Shown here piece by piece: positions 47,301 to 57,768 of a stretch of DNA of 64,000 nt (positions are counted from its first letter, which is position 1; each line of letters starts with the position of its first letter). This DNA is from JAGQOZ01 sp041399205. Lineage in GTDB: Bacteria > Planctomycetota > Planctomycetia > Pirellulales > Pirellulaceae. The position numbers were made by a program, and so were the translations under genes. Location of the stretch: positions 1-64,000 of the forward strand of contig JAWKTK010000026.1 in assembly GCA_041399205.1 (NCBI GenBank). Reading direction: 5' to 3'. The notes under the pieces were generated by a model, which had not been told where the DNA came from, did no database searches, and saw nothing but the letters and a program-made list of their open reading frames with translations.

Positions 47301-48220
47301 TTCTTCGCGAGTTGGCCAGCGGGGACTACGTCACGTCGGTGATCTTTGATCGTTCTGGGAAAACCGTGATCAGCAGTCACGCGGGGGGAACATTTCGATT
47401 TTTCGATTTGGATGCCAGTCAAACTCGAGTAGGTAGGGTTGCATTTGCGGACAGCCGAACCATGCAACTAGTTTCGCAAGAACGACGCCTGCTTACCATC
47501 GATACACAAAACGGACAGCTACGATTTTGGGACGTGGAGACTCAAGAGTGTATTGGGACATTGGAATCGCCGGGACCTATGATTCGGGGTTATGATTTTG
47601 TGCTAGGGGCGGATCGGATGGTGGTATTTCACGCAAATTACCAGCGTCTATTTGATTGGCCATTTCAAGCAGCGAACGAATCCTTGTGGCATCGTAGCAA
47701 GCGGCATGACGTTGGTAATGACCGGCAACCGCTGCACTTTCCGCTGGCCGCGCGTCAAATTATACAGCTCGGGAACGTCGCATTTCCTCACGCTGATTTC
47801 GAATTGCAGAAAGCACCACCGCCAACGGAATCAGCATTGAGTGTGGACTTCTTCAATGGCGTTCACTGGCGACTGGCGCATGATTCGTTAGGGCATCAGA
47901 CATTTCAGCGAATCAACCCAGAAATGGTCGCTCATCCCCATTCGCCCACGTTTCTTGCTGGTGATCCCAGTCTTGGCCACGTCCGACTGGCCGACGGACC
48001 GGAACCTCCGTTCAACGGAAAGGGATGGCATTTTTTTTATTCTCCGGATGAACAACAGACCATCGTGATGGCGTGTATTGGTCCGCATTACGGAGAGACA
48101 TTTCACTTGCTGGCAGCGACGGTGACGGGCCAAGTGGAATTAGTGGAAGTCCCGAAGATTGACTTTCAGCAGATTCCTCGCAACGCCAAATGGCGCTACC
48201 AAGTCATTTCGACGGAGTGA
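44309..48220 (+). CDS. Ser/Thr protein kinase with membrane helix and WD40 propeller
   Basis: The product has 1303 residues. After an acidic N-terminus, the kinase domain (about 77-365) has the glycine loop GVGAGGVVYLA, Lys in AIKLL, catalytic HRDIKPSN, DFG in LTDFGLA, and SPEQ. One membrane helix follows (about 396-417), then a coiled coil (about 425-475), then at least seven WD40-type repeats (KIWDLTSECLVRQF, RFWDVETQECIGTL). The kinase is cytoplasmic and the propeller extracytoplasmic, so it may sense an external signal. It pairs divergently with the ECF sigma factor. Confidence 0.93.
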   Translation: MNEEELQIDELVRFEESIHDESFEWILPGNNDDLVPLKECLQLLEQYRRTRNRQTDSTQDGHAAPATTIDAAWTPTEIGPYRIQHRLGVGAGGVVYLAEDLAQHCLVAIKLLRPEGLYFSELHQRFVRESQILGQLQHPHIAEVLDAGEHHGLPYLVSTYYAGSSLDRQLHEQTCFAPTQAAEITRQIAMAAQYAHANGVIHRDIKPSNVLIERCGEPLNSEQHPIHIRLTDFGLATFYESSDRSTSSTGLTRTGHALGTIAYMSPEQAAGRRREVGPHSDIWSIGVVLFELVTGNVPLPNATVASMLQKVESGTWDPFRRESKSTGSKVPPDLKTIILKTLAPLPADRYQSAADLAEDLQRFCQQRPITARRLSRTERLMRWGAKNRTLAGGIVTLTCLALVSVFAVMAFYSNVLSNRADELSQAVSAKESALRGALSAETLAKQREREANAQRQRAEQSELAARELSYRYGMQTTFNYFSDHNLVKAREFALQQIPGQGQSDVRTLEWHLLHDTLQSQVRYFGQHQGAANEVAVFANDTMAASVGDDGFVKIWDLTSECLVRQFQPQLGPLHAIAVTPDQSQLAIGVTANPAKGDVSRVYILDAMTGEVQQTMHPHSTTIEAIDISADGKYIASASRYQEVVVSDLQGNHAFSIPTGARGRNHRVRFSPNSQRIAVLRQPDETRQVQIWDIAQQRLEFTIEPSTHHHIKTFDWRTDDTLAVSDAWNVEFWQIEQNRQTSHYSLPDIQGARQGHPFVEHLSLHNQNGLQMAATDGWGNVYLWGDNYYTLGQLPDLSLTVHSSPIRDIVVTGLSQILTASEDGQLAIVSPQGRPWTIHPVDFTITCGCFDPICNCFFLGTDYGAIYRYDASGAFRKIFGAIGLRIQDLVTIGAGGHFAMVDELGVVSIFDSSQEKRIKRFGPGAETGEYRLASSADGNRLAVVGVDGHLRVFDVPRQSERYVKDIQGGGRAVAVSPDGQLIVIGTGDLNLFEANSGEVLRELASGDYVTSVIFDRSGKTVISSHAGGTFRFFDLDASQTRVGRVAFADSRTMQLVSQERRLLTIDTQNGQLRFWDVETQECIGTLESPGPMIRGYDFVLGADRMVVFHANYQRLFDWPFQAANESLWHRSKRHDVGNDRQPLHFPLAARQIIQLGNVAFPHADFELQKAPPPTESALSVDFFNGVHWRLAHDSLGHQTFQRINPEMVAHPHSPTFLAGDPSLGHVRLADGPEPPFNGKGWHFFYSPDEQQTIVMACIGPHYGETFHLLAATVTGQVELVEVPKIDFQQIPRNAKWRYQVISTE

Positions 48221-48260
48221 CACGTGCTTGTCGAAAAGACAGCATTGACAGTGTCAATCG

Positions 48261-50576
48261 TTACCGTTGCAGTCGCGGATCATCTGGCGAAACGCACCAG
48301 TGTGGCAGCGTAGGCGAGACGGGTACTGCCTGCCGAACAAAACTGCCGTACGCAAAAGCAGCCACTAGGTCCGCCGTATCAAAATCTCCGTCTCCATTCC
48401 AGTCACCCTCCTGAAATGTCGAATTGCCATCCAGCGAATCTTCGAACTCACCGGCTTGAAACACGGTCACAAAATCAGACGAATCGAAGACACCATCTCC
48501 GTTGGCGTCACCCAACGGCCGAGATTCGTGCCAGACTAATCCGTTTGACAAAAGATCGTCGTCACCGTCGTTGTCAATGTCCCCAACGGCGTAAGGGGAT
48601 TTTACTGACGTTGGCATCATATTGAGCACCGTGCCATCCGTTGCAAATGAAACGATTTGCCGGCCTCCGTCGACATACACTAGGATTTCGTTTCCGAGTT
48701 GTCCGTCCAGATTGCCCGAAAACAGAAAGCCATCTACGTGGTTGGCAATCTGAATTTCGTCGCTTAGTGATGAACCGCTGTTGATCCTTGAGTAAAGCGA
48801 CGCATGGCGCAAGACTATCACATCTGTCATACCATCATTATTGATGTCATGGAACCGAGTGTGATTATCGACGTTGTCCAGCAGCACTTGAGCGACGCCA
48901 AAATTTCCGGCGTCTAGGTTTTCATACCAGATGTAATTTGAATCGAACGTGGCGACGATATCTAAATCCTGATCACCGTCCCAATCGATGAGTTGCACGC
49001 GAGAATCTACCTTAAGAGAAACATTGGTAGCGAACGGAAGAACAACCTCGCCGTCTTGCAAACGTACCAAATCGTCGGTGCCATCTCCATTTAAGTCTCC
49101 TATGGCTACGAAACGTTCTGATATGGCTTCTCCCTGCACAAACATACCGTCGTCAAAATAAAGAACGGAATGGTCATTTAGCACCAGGTCTAGATCGCCA
49201 TCGCCATCCAAATCGCCGTACTGCAGATTCCCGAAGGCACCAGAATTGTAGTCGGTCATGATCGTCTGTCGTTCGCTGAAGGTTCCATGGCCATCAGTGT
49301 TCTCGTACCAACTGACAAATTGTTGGCATCGTTGATCTAAGCCCAAGCAGTCTTGAACTTCCTGCAAGTAAATCACGTCCAGATCTTTGTCTCCGTCGAC
49401 GTCGACTAAAGCCTGCCGGAATAGACCACCCAAGTCTCGATGCGAAAAATATTCCGTTGTAAAATCTTGTTGCTCGACATCAAATCTCTGGATGGTGAAC
49501 TTACCTACAACTTCTGCGACACCATCACGGTCCAGGTCAACGGCGGTATGAGGAAAGGTGCGCCAGCTCAATGAGTACGGAAGGCGATGCATTTCGCCAA
49601 ACTCATTTTCGCTCATTTCGAACCAAATTGAATAATTGCTCATCGAATCAGTAAATCCTGCCAAGACATTCATGCGGCCGTCGCCCGTAATGTCTTGCGC
49701 GGAAAGCTTGACGGCAGATGCGGTGTCCGCCGTAGCGAAACGATGAGTGTCAACCAATGCAAAATCCCATGGCGAATTCGCCTCATGCCATGACAACGTG
49801 CTTCCGTAAATTGCATCAGGACTGGTAAACAGCACATCTACGAGATGATCGCCGTCAATGTCTCCCATGAATACTCGGTCTGCGATCAAATCAAACGCCG
49901 CTCGTTCAGAAAACGTTTGGTTCGTGTTTTGCATCAACAACGTGGCATCTGCGGTTCGCAGCACCAAATCTTGATCACCATCCTCGTCCAGATCGGCCGA
50001 CTCCAGAAATGCCGCAGAAAAATCGACACCCGGCACGGCGGCGGCAACAGCGAACCCAGCCGAACCTAAATTCGCATGCCAAGACATCTGACTCCCAGCG
50101 GCGAACGAAGATACCACCACGTCCAGAAGTTGGTCATCGTTGATATCGACCAACGACGCTCGCCAGCGATCCTGACGCAGCGACCAATCAGGTAGCGTCC
50201 CAATATCTTGATTTGAACCAAACGCACCTTGGCCATCCAGGTTTTCGTGCCACGCGACAATGGCTTGTTCTTCGCGCCGAGTGACCAGTAGATCCAAATC
50301 ACCATCGCCATCGATATCGCCTGCTTCGATAGCGTCGACAGAATCACGAGGCAATATCTGAATGGCGTCGGCAAACGTGCCGTCGCCGAGATTGGGACGC
50401 CAGAAGTGATCCGAAACCAGATCTTGATCTCCATCACCATCCAAGTCCGCGAAGATCATGTTGGACGAACCGCCCGGCTGATTGTCAATGTCGTGCAACG
50501 CAAAACCAACCGCCGAAAGACACGTACGAGTTTCCAGCGATTCGTACGAAAGCCGTGATACGCGACGAACGTGCAT
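48261..50576 (-). CDS. Secreted FG-GAP/VCBS repeat protein with dockerin-like tag
   Basis: The product has 771 residues from MHVRRVSRLSYESLETRTCLS, a variant of the LEPR-type export signal. FG-GAP-like repeats fill the body (FADLDGDGDQDLV, IEAGDIDGDGDLDLL, RFHDINNDGMTDVI), suggesting a calcium-binding beta-propeller. The C-terminal module has two EF-hand-like loops (GDANGDGVFDSSDF, GDWNGDGDFDTADL) as in dockerins. About 22 residues follow the module. It is probably cell-surface or secreted; the ligand is unknown. Confidence 0.87.
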   Translation of the reverse strand: MHVRRVSRLSYESLETRTCLSAVGFALHDIDNQPGGSSNMIFADLDGDGDQDLVSDHFWRPNLGDGTFADAIQILPRDSVDAIEAGDIDGDGDLDLLVTRREEQAIVAWHENLDGQGAFGSNQDIGTLPDWSLRQDRWRASLVDINDDQLLDVVVSSFAAGSQMSWHANLGSAGFAVAAAVPGVDFSAAFLESADLDEDGDQDLVLRTADATLLMQNTNQTFSERAAFDLIADRVFMGDIDGDHLVDVLFTSPDAIYGSTLSWHEANSPWDFALVDTHRFATADTASAVKLSAQDITGDGRMNVLAGFTDSMSNYSIWFEMSENEFGEMHRLPYSLSWRTFPHTAVDLDRDGVAEVVGKFTIQRFDVEQQDFTTEYFSHRDLGGLFRQALVDVDGDKDLDVIYLQEVQDCLGLDQRCQQFVSWYENTDGHGTFSERQTIMTDYNSGAFGNLQYGDLDGDGDLDLVLNDHSVLYFDDGMFVQGEAISERFVAIGDLNGDGTDDLVRLQDGEVVLPFATNVSLKVDSRVQLIDWDGDQDLDIVATFDSNYIWYENLDAGNFGVAQVLLDNVDNHTRFHDINNDGMTDVIVLRHASLYSRINSGSSLSDEIQIANHVDGFLFSGNLDGQLGNEILVYVDGGRQIVSFATDGTVLNMMPTSVKSPYAVGDIDNDGDDDLLSNGLVWHESRPLGDANGDGVFDSSDFVTVFQAGEFEDSLDGNSTFQEGDWNGDGDFDTADLVAAFAYGSFVRQAVPVSPTLPHWCVSPDDPRLQR

Positions 50577-50717
50577 TCCAATACCCCCAACAATGAAACG
50601 TGCCAGCGTCCAGTGAACTCGTATCCTATTCGAAAACACTCGTCACGGCAATGAATTAGCGCCAGTTGCTTCGGCGATAAAACTCTGGCGCTTCGTTTCT
50701 GGTACCTCAAGATTGCA

Positions 50718-50797
50718 AACACAGAATACACAGAGGTCGCGGAGTCCATTTCATTCCTGCGCGAGCTGCCTCGGTGATCTCAGTGCCTCCGTGTTTC
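50718..50797. repeat. Imperfect inverted repeat, CACAGAG family
   Basis: AAACACAGAATACACAGAGG and the reverse-complement-like CTCAGTGCCTCCGTGTTT flank about 30 bases, giving a long imperfect hairpin. It resembles the CGCAGAG units at 5.4-7.1 kb. It sits in the 274-bp spacer between two minus-strand surface protein genes. Confidence 0.6.
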
Positions 50798-50850
50798 TCA
50801 ATTCGACTGGCTGTGCTTCGAACCGACCAAAACGGATCGACCGGTATCAT

Positions 50851-53800
50851 TTACGCTTGATACCTTCCCGTCTGAAACGCTACCACCAGGTCGGACGAAT
50901 CGAATTCGCCATCGCAGTTCCAGTCGCCCGTAGACCACACGGAATTTCCTGTTCGGCTATCTTGATATTCGCCCGCTTGAAAGATCAGCACCAGGTCCGC
51001 CGAATCAAATTTTCCGTCCAGATTCACATCGCCCACCGACGTCTGAAAAACGCTGCCAATTAGATCGGACAAATCGACGTCATTCACTTGCCCATCGCCG
51101 TTCACGTCGGATGTCGGCACTTGCTGGTTGGTCCGGATGTGTAGACACAATAAATTGACGTCAATGATGTCAAGCTTTGAATCTTGATTCACATCTCCGT
51201 CCAGCGTGATTGGCGGCGAACCCGGAGTTCCACCGTCTCGAACACTCGCCTGCCACGCGTCGGCCGTCCGCCAAGCTTCAACCGGCACGTTGGTCGAACG
51301 CAATTCCAAAGACGCTCCTTGTCCATCCGTCGAAATGTACCACGCATCATCGTATTCGAAGTCCAGGATCATGGCGTCATACGGTGCCGGCAATTGCAGT
51401 TGAATTCGCTCTGAACTATTTCGCAATTGCCCATCATATTCGGCCAAAATCCGGACGGATTCGCCATATGCGGTTCGAAACGCCGCTGCATCCGCCACCA
51501 CGACGGCTCGTTCACCCGGTGACAACAATGCGTCACCAAGCGTCGCGTCCACTCCGCCGCCTAACCGGACTCCGCGAACGTTGATAGCGCGATCCAACAC
51601 ATTGGTCACTTCGATGAACTCCAGCGATTCACTATCTTGCGGATGGTACATCACTTCGCTGATGCGCAGCCCATGCAGCAAATCGATTGCTCGATCTACC
51701 TCGGGATCGGAAAGCGTTGTTGACGCCACCAGATGCAAACCAAACGCCAAGGTCATTGTTTGTCGACCACCTGCCGCACATCCACGGCAATGATATTTAC
51801 CGTGCAGTCAACAGCTCGGCGGGAATCACCAGCGGTCCTTCCACTGTAGCCGAACTGACGCCCCGGTTAGCTCGAGTTGTCTCGGTGATTTCTCCATCCG
51901 GCATGCCGATGCGCAGCCATTCGGTGCCGTTGATGTAGATGACGGCTCCGTCGTCCAGTAATGTGCTGACAGTCCAAGTGAAGGCGTCCAGATTGGTGTT
52001 GGCGCCAATTTGGAACGAAGTGCGAAACCGTTGACTCAGCACACCGGTCGGTATGGTCGTGCCGACGGGCAGCGGCAAAACGGCATCTCGCTGAGCGAAC
52101 ACGCCGGTGCTTTGCGGCCAAGTTTGGTCATCGAATTTAGCCGTCATCCAATTTGCCGGCAACGACTGGCCGGAGGAATCGTAAGCCCACGTCGCGTCCC
52201 AGCCGATATGTTCGATTGTCTGGTCGGTTCGCACCGGATTAGGTTGACCCGGAGTCGGCAGTTCTTCGTTTTGCCAGTGACTGGAACCATCGGGACTGCG
52301 CCCCTGAGATCGGTCGGTTTGCTGAGCAAAATAGAGCACGTGATCTAATAGCGTGCCGTCGCGATGGATCAGCGCCAGCTGTTCACCTTCGGCATTCAAT
52401 CGGAATGACAAATGATTGGCACCCGAATTTTCATCCGCTTGGAACACGGCAAATCCATGGGCAGGAATGAAGCTCAGCGGCGGCAACGCGTGTTGATAGC
52501 GGTCAATCGTCAAGTCGTCAGAAAAGTATAAACCGCTCAATTCGACCGGCAGATTGTCGGCGTTGTAAAGTTCCACGTAGTCATCGTTGAAGCGAACCGA
52601 ATTCGCAGCCAGCCATTCATTGATGTGCAACTGTTCTGCGTCGCCGGTTCGCGCCGCTTGATTGGCCGATCCTAACGTAGGCGAAGTCAACTGCCAATCC
52701 GCCGCATCACCAACTCGGCCGATGGAAAAATCGGTCACCTGCAGGCCAAATTCCACCGAGTCCAGCGTGTCGCCGTTTTCTGCAAACAAGTACACACCTT
52801 CGCCATCGGCGTCGAGGCTAAAGCCCAGGTGCACTCCGGGCAAATCGGTGCGATCATCGGCGATCAAGACCAAGTAACCCGCTGCGGGAACAATCGTGTT
52901 GGGCGGAAAAACATAACGGCGCGGGTTCACGGCGTCATCACTGATGCTCATGCCCGCTAGATCGAAATCCACGTTGCTTAGATTCTGTATTTCAATCGCG
53001 TCCGGATACGTTTCACTTGCCGAAAATGCCGAATCATTGGACGCCAAGATTTCATTGATACGAATGGGTGGCAGCTGATCGTTGACGTTCCACTGGTATT
53101 CATCCGCATCGTCCAACGCTTGCCAGCGACCGGCGGAATCACGACCGATCACTCGTAGCCGTTGCATTCCATTCGCCAAGTTCGACAATTCGATCGGTTC
53201 GTCCAGACTACGAATTTCGCTCAGCGGTTGATCATTTAGTTGATAGCGATAAGCTTCTACGCCTGCTCCGAAAATCTGAAACGCAGCAGTATGGCTGGTC
53301 GTTTCTCGTTCGGGACGGAGCGAACCAATCACGGCACCGGGCTGCACAGCGGCTCCTAGATCGAGTCCTGAATCACCGAAATTCACCGCCGGAGAACTCG
53401 GGCGCAGCCGAAAGTCATGATTCTGCGGCGCCACAAAACGAGCGTCTGCCACAAAGTTGTCACTGCCAAAGGCAACTGCGTCGGGCATGACCAGAGACCG
53501 ATGAACCTCCACAATCTCCGCTTGATCGGCGGCGCTGAAGGTGGCCACCGTATCGGCAAAAATGCTGTCGGTAATGATGGCTCCCTTTCCCGGGCTGCGA
53601 TCAGGCAAATCAAAATAGATTGCAGACAAGTGAACACCCACCACGGTGTTGTGATCAAAAGTCAGGAAGGCATCGTCTTTAACTTGAACGGCATGATCCA
53701 CGTTTTCAAACGTGTTGCGAACCACCACGTAGTGTCGACCATTGCCAGCGGAAATGGCGTTGGCGTCACCCGTTGACGAATTGAACTCGTCCTTGCGAAC

Positions 53801-56800
53801 ATTGCGAAACACATTCCCTTCAATGTGCGCATCGGTCTCCAAATCCAACGCGTCGTCGCCGGTTCCGGCAAAGAAATTGTTGATGATCACGGGAATCGGA
53901 CCCGGACGCTCCGCGCCGTCAAAGTCCATCGCGTCGTTGTGACCTTTGGTGGTGCCAAAGTAGTTGCCGTCAATCAACAGCTGTCCACCGTCGGCAATAC
54001 CGCTGCCCCAGATGTGTTCGCTCCGATTATCGGTCGTGGGCGGTTGGTCTGCCGCAAAGATATCTTCGAACCGGCTATTACGGATCACCAACGAAGAATC
54101 GACGGTCCGAATGCGGAAGCGGTCCGTATGATCAAACGTGGTCGATTCGATCAGCAGTTGCGAACTTCGCAGCCCCACCATACCTTCCTCGGTCACGCCG
54201 TGTTCGACAATCGCGTGGCGTAGCCGATTGTCTTGCATCGATTCAACGAATTGAATTCCTTGCCAACTGCCAACGGAGGATGGGCTACGAGTGAACCGAA
54301 TCGTTTCGTACGGAGTGCCGTCGGCCACCAAGCGGCCACCATCCACCGTCAGTCCGGCGTCTTCTTCAAAAAACAGAGTTGTGCCGGGCATGATAGTCAG
54401 CGTCACGCCGGCCGGGACGGTCAACTGGCCGCTGATCCGATACGCCGCTCCGCACGCCGCCAGCACGGTGTCTTCTGTCAGCGTTACGTTGTTCATTTGA
54501 CTATTGGTTTGCAGCGAACCGAACTGCTGGTACGAATTGCACGTTGCCGAGTCTTTACCAATCGCTCCGTCATACCAGACATCAATCGCATCCACGTCGA
54601 CGACGTTTCCGTGCCATTCAATCCGTCGAAGGCTTCCACCGAGATCCGATTCAAACCCGGTAGCAACGCGACACCGCCTTGATTTGCCTGACGGAAGCTT
54701 CCAATTCCAAATCGAAGCGCAAATCATCGTCGATGGGACTGCGCTGATGGATTTCCACTGCCAAGATGTTGTCATTCGCCACCAGCAAACTCGGATCAAT
54801 CGCAAACGACAGCGTCTGACCTTCCAAGCCACCACCAATCCAGCTGGACGCCACTGTCTGAAAATCGATGTCGCCACCGGGCATATTGCTCCGCACCACT
54901 TCTTGACCATTCAAATACACAACCGCTCCGTCATCACGTCGCAACCGCAACGTGAGATCTCGGACCTTATCCACATCGGCCACGTCAAAGGCATGGCGGA
55001 AGTAGGTGGTGACATATTTGTCGGCGGAATTCGATCCGAAAGAAACGACGGTCGCTTCGTCACCTTCGCCATACCCGAGCGGTGCGACGCCGGTTCGCCA
55101 CGGCACATCGTCAAAGTCACTGCGTCGCCAACGAGTGCCTTGGTTCGAACCATCGTCCAAGAAGCGCCAATGCGAACCAAACGGAATCAGCGTCGTCGTT
55201 TCACCTTGACTGGTAGTACGTACCGACCATTCTCGACTAAACGGAGACCAGTCCGCTAACTGTCCGTTGACCGTCACGCTACGCGTCGTCACCGCGTTGG
55301 CAGTGCCAATCAAATCGACGGCCGGCTGCGTGCTACGAGCGATACCGTTGACTTCGTCCAGTTGGCTGGTGATGGTGAATTCTTGCGGGATCTGAGCCAA
55401 CACGCCGGCGGTGCGATCGACAATGAACTGCTTCATTTCGTTCAATTCGTCGGCCGGCACCCAATCGCCCAGCAGTTGATCCAGCAGCGGATGCAGCGTT
55501 TCTGGATTGTAAACTTCGTCCATCAAGTCCAAGAAAGCTTGATAGTAACGAGGCACCAGATCGGGATGTGTCAGCAATCGACGCAGCCCCGGAACGTTGG
55601 TGTACGTAAAAATGCTGCGGTTGGGTTCGCCCACGCGAGCTCGCCCCAAGATGGTATCCAAATCATGCGGAATGATTTCAAAGCGGCTGTCCACAGTGCC
55701 GCGATACAGCCAGAAGTTGTCGCCGGTTCCGAGATTCAAACCTGTTTCCAGATTGCCCAGCAGGCTATCCAGCGCCAAGTATCGCAGCCACTGGTCGACA
55801 TGAATCGTCTGTTCCAATTCGGCCACAAAATCTTGGTCCGGCAAGTCGGTCAGAACTTGCGTCAGCCGGATGATATCAGACCAATCGTTGTCCTCTTCGT
55901 TGGTGATCTTTTCGTAAGATTCCGCATACGGCGCGGCATCGGGACCTAAATATTCCAGCGATGCATTCTTGGTTCCAAAGGCAAATGCGCGATAGAAGTT
56001 GCCTCGCCGATCATCCGGATAATGGTTGTCCGGAAAACTGCCGTTGACCACTTCCATGCTGACGTACGAACCGAACATCAGCGGTCCACCCGGTTCGGCG
56101 AGGTTAAGATTGTTCAGTCGAACTTGGATCGGTGCGGCTTCTGCGGCGGTGAGTCCGGCCAGTCGAAAAATGGCACTGCCGATCACCTGCGCGTGCGTAA
56201 AGCGACTGTTGAAGTTCAGCGAAACGGCGTCGTCCAGTGGTCGATCATGCGGAACGTTAATTCGATAGTTATTGGGTGGCCCAATACGGCTCGAACCACC
56301 TCGATTCCGAATCCCGGTCAGATAACGCACATCGGTGCCGTTGCCATCGATTCGAATCAACGTGCCGTTCATTTGCGCGTTACTTTCCGCCTGGGCCAAC
56401 GGGCCGTCACCGATGTCGGCCAACAACAATCGTTCCGAGTCACGCATGATCAAGTAGTGAATGGGTTGATCATCTGCTTGCCAAGTCTGCGTTGTGGGTG
56501 CACCATCGATCACTTGGTACAAGTAGTTGGCGGTGCGATCGGCGGCGTTTGATTCCAAGGCGGGATCGATCGAAGTGTTACCGTCTTTGTCGGTTACGGT
56601 GAAATAAAATTCCACAATGGTTCCGTTGGGGAACGCAGGCAGCGACGCGGCGAAGGTTGTTTGATGTGGTGAAGTGCTGTTCGAAACAGGTCGAGCGGTG
56701 GTGGAGGTAAAGGCGAGCGATTGTTCGTTACGAAAGTGAACGGTGACTTGGGCATTGGCCGCGTCTGCGTCAATTACATTCACCGTGACAGTGACAACAT

Positions 56801-57470
56801 CTTGGCTGCTGGGAATGGGCGGAGCATGAGAAACCTGGCTGGTGATGGCCGGAATTTGGTTGGCGGCTACGGAATTGACTTTTCCCGGAGTTCCGCCGTT
56901 CACGCTGCTGCTGTGCCAATTCCCGCCAAATTCGTTCGGTAAGGCGGCATTTTGCAGTTCCAACGACGGGCCGTCTCCATCATGGGGTGCTCGCCACTTC
57001 CAGCCTTGAAATCCAAGATCGGGTTCGCCCAGGAATCGAGACGCCCATTCGCCTTCGTCGGCGTAGCGAATTCGATCCACAACCGTCCCTTGATCGTCCA
57101 CCAGTCGCACCACTTCACCTCGATTTGCCAACCGCCCCGACCAGCCTCCAACGAGGTTGTTGATGTCCGGATATTGCGACGCGAACTGATCCGCGTCGGC
57201 GGCTACGACCAAGAATCCGTGAGCGGGAATGGCAGCGTCCGGCGGAAACGTAAAATCGACGCCATTGTCGAATTGCCAACTTTGCAGCGATACCGTTTGG
57301 TCCGAACGATTGTAGAGTTCAATGAATTCCAGTGACGAACGGTTGTCAGCCGGATGGTACATGATTTCATTGATGACAATGTCGGCGGCCAGAAGTTGCC
57401 TGGCTTCCAGCGGTTCGAACGATCGAATGCGTCGTGTATTTCGAACGAATTTCACGTAGGGTTCGGACAT
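50851..57470 (-). CDS. Giant LEPR/lamin-tail/CotH/beta-helix/dockerin-like protein, broken by four apparent one-base deletions
   Basis: Three frames together encode one protein of about 2200 residues. It begins with RSFEPLEARQLLAADIVINE, a LEPR-type signal running into a lamin-tail domain. A CotH-kinase-like region follows (SRFEIIPHDLDTILGRA), then galactose-binding-like domains and a beta-helix region (MPGTTLFFEEDAGLTVDGG). More lamin-tail domains come next (INEILASNDSAF, INEWLAANSVRF, RISEVMYHPQDSES). Four calcium loops end it (GDVNLDGKFDSADLVLIFQ, GDWNCDGEFDSSDLV). The frame breaks lie at about 54695, 54611, 51801 and 51760; adding one base at each restores continuity. It is a surface or secreted protein, either degraded or affected by sequence errors. 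Confidence 0.8.
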
Positions 57471-57534
57471 ACGAGTCTTGTTGGTTGAAAGAGCTTCGGT
57501 TCTTAGTCGTTTGTCGGTCTGGTTGTTTGTAGTA

Positions 57535-57716
57535 CCGGCTTTAGCCGGAATCTAATCGAATTGTTTGCAGTCAGGACGTTTCGTCGTTTGTAGTACCGGC
57601 TTTAGCCGGAAGTTTTTTAGCCGGAAGTTTTTCAGTCAGGACATTTTGCAGTAGTGCACAACTTACTCGTTCCGCCTCAAGGCGGTTTGTCTGTAGTCTA
57701 TTCCGCCTAAAGGCGG
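57535..57716. repeat. Cluster of short palindromes (CCGGCTTTAGCCGG and CCGCCTAAAGGCGG types)
   Basis: Two copies of TTTGTAGTACCGGCTTTAGC occur at 57526 and 57587, with palindromes at 57535-57548 and 57596-57609. A partial third copy follows. CCGCCTCAAGGCGG is at 57672-57685 and CCGCCTAAAGGCGG at 57703-57716. Several GGCGGGATTGCGAA repeats follow to 57760. They fill the spacer between two minus-strand giant genes and could form small terminator-like hairpins. Confidence 0.85.
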
Positions 57717-57768
57717 GACTACGAACACAGGCGGGATTGCGAACAAAGGCGGGATTGCGAAGCTGGCG

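Noticed and set aside
53825..55259. Plus-strand frames antisense to the lamin-tail giant
   Set aside because: They lie opposite well-supported lamin-tail and beta-helix coding sequence, and their composition is that of an antisense frame.
57526..57760. CRISPR-like short repeats
   Set aside because: Only two full copies with irregular gaps, each a self-palindrome; this fits REP-like units.
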